A program made the translations under genes and the position numbers. This document shows, one piece after another, positions 18,218 to 19,895 of a stretch of 19,895 nt of DNA; position 1 is the stretch's first letter; every line of letters starts with the position of its first letter. Location: positions 1 through 19,895 of the forward strand of contig JADNYV010000619.1 of NCBI GenBank assembly GCA_015501055.1, read 5' to 3'. The stretch is from Mucidula mucida (lineage: Eukaryota; Basidiomycota; Agaricomycetes; Agaricales; Physalacriaceae). The notes beneath the pieces are model-generated. The model was not told the DNA's origin. It did no database searches and saw only the letters and a list, made by a program, of their open reading frames with translations.

Positions 18218-19868
18218 CTATGGTGACGACGGCGCCGACGGTGCTGGTTGTGACGTGCTAGGTGGCTGGCCCTGCGCACGCTCGCTCCCCTGCTGCGAGA
18301 TGGTGATGTACGCGCCACCTTTCTCCTCCTGGTTCCCGAGACCCGGCGGTTGAGACGGAGCAGAAGTCAACAGCCTGACATCATCGTCCGTCGGGTCAAA
18401 GTCCTCTACCCAATTGCGCATAGCCAAAAATTTGGGCGTCTTGATGAACTGTCGATGCCATTTAGAAGATCAGTGTTGAGCAGGAGGATAAAAGACGTAC
18501 CCGAGGGACTGAGTCGGTTGCCATCAAACGGAAGACGTGCGTTTGAATGCGCTCGTACAACCGGATCATGGTCTGAAGCTGCGTCGCATTGAATGCATTC
18601 GCCTGCTCAGGCTCTACTCGCCCTTGGAAGGACTTGCCAGTCAGATTGGTGACAGCATCCTCAAGGTACTTGGACAGCTCGTTCCGTAAACCGTGATCGA
18701 TGTTCAGCTCGCACTGACTGGACGGGGCAAGATAAGTGTGGTAGATGACGAAGGCGGTGTTGATCAGGGATTCGTGGTGGCGTTCCATTGCTTGCTGACC
18801 GGGAGTGTTCTTGCCACCAGGACGAGGAGCAGTGACGGCGACAGCGCTGGAAGTGATATTGAATTTGCGCTTGAAATCCTCGACGTCGAGCCAGAAGGAT
18901 AGATTCTCTTCGCAGAAATTGCTCCGTAAGAACTCGCGGAACAGAGAACGAAGACCAGGCTCCTCTAGTATGTAGCGCAGGCGCTCCGCGTTGCTCTCCT
19001 TCTGAGAATTCTTCTTCTCTGCCGCATCGTAGTTGGCATTCAACTTCTCCGCCATCGAAATGCGCCGGTGGATCTTGGCATCGCCGCCCTTCTTCTCATG
19101 GTCGCCTGCGGACTTGTCGACTGACGAACGCTCGGTGGCAAGGTTGGACGAAGAGGCGCTGGGAGATTCACCGAGACGAGCATTGTCCCAATGAGCAAGA
19201 CGAGACGACCCTCATCGGTGATCTTGTAGATGGCTTTCGCCGTGCAGCGGAACTCGCCTTGTTGCTGTAAATGCATTGTCAATAATGATACCAGCAGAAA
19301 AAGCGAAACAAGCGTACTGCTACAGGTGAGTTGCCACCAGGAGTAGAACCGCGAACGGTGAAAATGATAGCGGAATCGTTATTTTTCCGCTTATCGCTGA
19401 CCAAGGAAATCAATCCGAACCGCACAAACTGCGCTGCCATTTCAGCGGCTTCTTCTCTACCGACGACGGAGGTAAAGTCACATAACCATTCGAGGGCAGT
19501 GACGGCGGCAAAGGCACATTTGTGGACCTGCTGAGGCTTGCCTTGGAGAGGCTGGGCACGTTCGGTGACGTCCATGAGAGCAACGCCTTTGGAGCGCTCG
19601 TTGTATCGCTGGAAGGGATCTGTTATGGGCTGGGACGAAGAAGGGTAATTTGGGCTACGACCGACGAAGCGGCGGAAGAGGGCGGTGATAACTGATTGGG
19701 TGACGATGATCTCATCGTCGGCAGAGCGTCGCTCGAGGTGGAGGAGTTTGATGCAGATGGGCTGGGTAACGAAAACCTGCTGCAGATGATCAGAATTTAT
19801 GCCGTTTTTGCTGATGAATCGCTCGAGGACGTGGAGACCCTTTGGCGTAAGGACATAGACACCCTGTC
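18218..19868 (-). CDS. DEP-RGS regulator of G-protein signalling, FlbA/Sst2/Thn1 type (C-terminal part, apparent frameshift)
   Basis: Exons in the window, minus strand: 19868-19318, 19264-18501 and 18448-18218; introns of 53 and 52 nt. The sequence left of 19868 on the strand (to 19895) has an in-frame TGA but a CTGAC branch site, pyrimidine tract and AG, so the window ends inside an intron and the 5' exons are missing. The first part carries DEP-region motifs (GVYVLTPKGLHVLERFISKN, AFAAVTALEWLCDFTSVVGR, EFRCTAKAIYKITDEGR). The second part is a full RGS domain: RLRYILEEPGLRSLFREFL, FCEENLSFWLDVEDFKRKFN, LINTAFVIYHTYLAP and a helix IRLYERIQTHVFRLM. Such proteins speed GTP hydrolysis on G-alpha and control growth and development in fungi. 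Between the two parts the frame breaks at about 19195-19201: DEGRLV continues as AHWDNARLG only after a two-base shift. As written, translation would stop at 19040 before the RGS domain. It may be a sequence error or a genuine lesion. Confidence 0.88.
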
Positions 19869-19895
19869 CTTGAACAGGTTGGAGGAAGGGTCAGC

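Noticed and set aside
19117..19174. Intron as an explanation for the RGS frame break (GTCGTC...CCCAG type sites)
   Set aside because: The available GT-AG pairs, including a 51-nt one, do not restore the phase, and they would delete residues that read as continuous protein.

Overview
Apart from its first ~700 bp, the window reads as nuclear DNA of a filamentous basidiomycete, most likely an Agaricomycete. Reasons: genes are packed on both strands; introns are short (47-68 nt, mostly GT...CTRAY...AG); and three products are typical of mushroom-forming fungi (a DUF6699 protein, a small conserved protein of unknown function, and a DEP/RGS protein of the FlbA/Sst2/Thn1 type). I rebuilt exon structures by hand from reading frames, splice motifs and family conservation. 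Every junction given keeps the frame, except for one real frame break in the RGS gene.

Layout. 1-699: the 3' end of an unrecognised intronless ORF with very different base composition; its first 437 bases contain no CpG. 769-1826 (-): DUF6699 protein. 1827-3565: no recognisable gene, but a nested inverted repeat. 3566-4902 (-): aldo/keto reductase of the D-arabinose/L-galactose dehydrogenase type, five exons. 5257-5742 (-): NDUFA4/B12D-like mitochondrial protein, five exons including an 11-nt microexon. 6244-9423 (-): large acidic, Ser-rich coiled-coil protein. 9424-9825: divergent promoter. 9826-11102 (+): WDR89-like WD40 protein, four exons. 11103-15530: 4.4 kb with no recognisable gene, ending in the promoter of the next gene. 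15531-16291 (+): 158-aa conserved fungal protein, six exons, the last only 6 nt. 16476-17624 (-): membrane-anchored cytochrome b5-like (MAPR/Dap1-type) protein, six exons. 18218-19868 (-): 3' part of a DEP-RGS regulator, cut by the window edge just inside an intron and carrying an apparent frameshift.

The genes are unrelated housekeeping and signalling functions (sugar-derived redox chemistry, respiratory chain, WD40 scaffold, heme/sterol biology, G-protein signalling). Nothing suggests a biosynthetic cluster, mobile element, CRISPR array or RNA gene. I did not find a convincing new multi-gene system. The points most worth a second look are the CpG-free foreign-looking ORF at the left edge, the frameshift in the RGS regulator, several unusual exon/intron designs (11-nt microexon, 6-nt terminal exon, stop-free 54-nt intron, possible 34-nt intron) and the gene-empty 4.4 kb.
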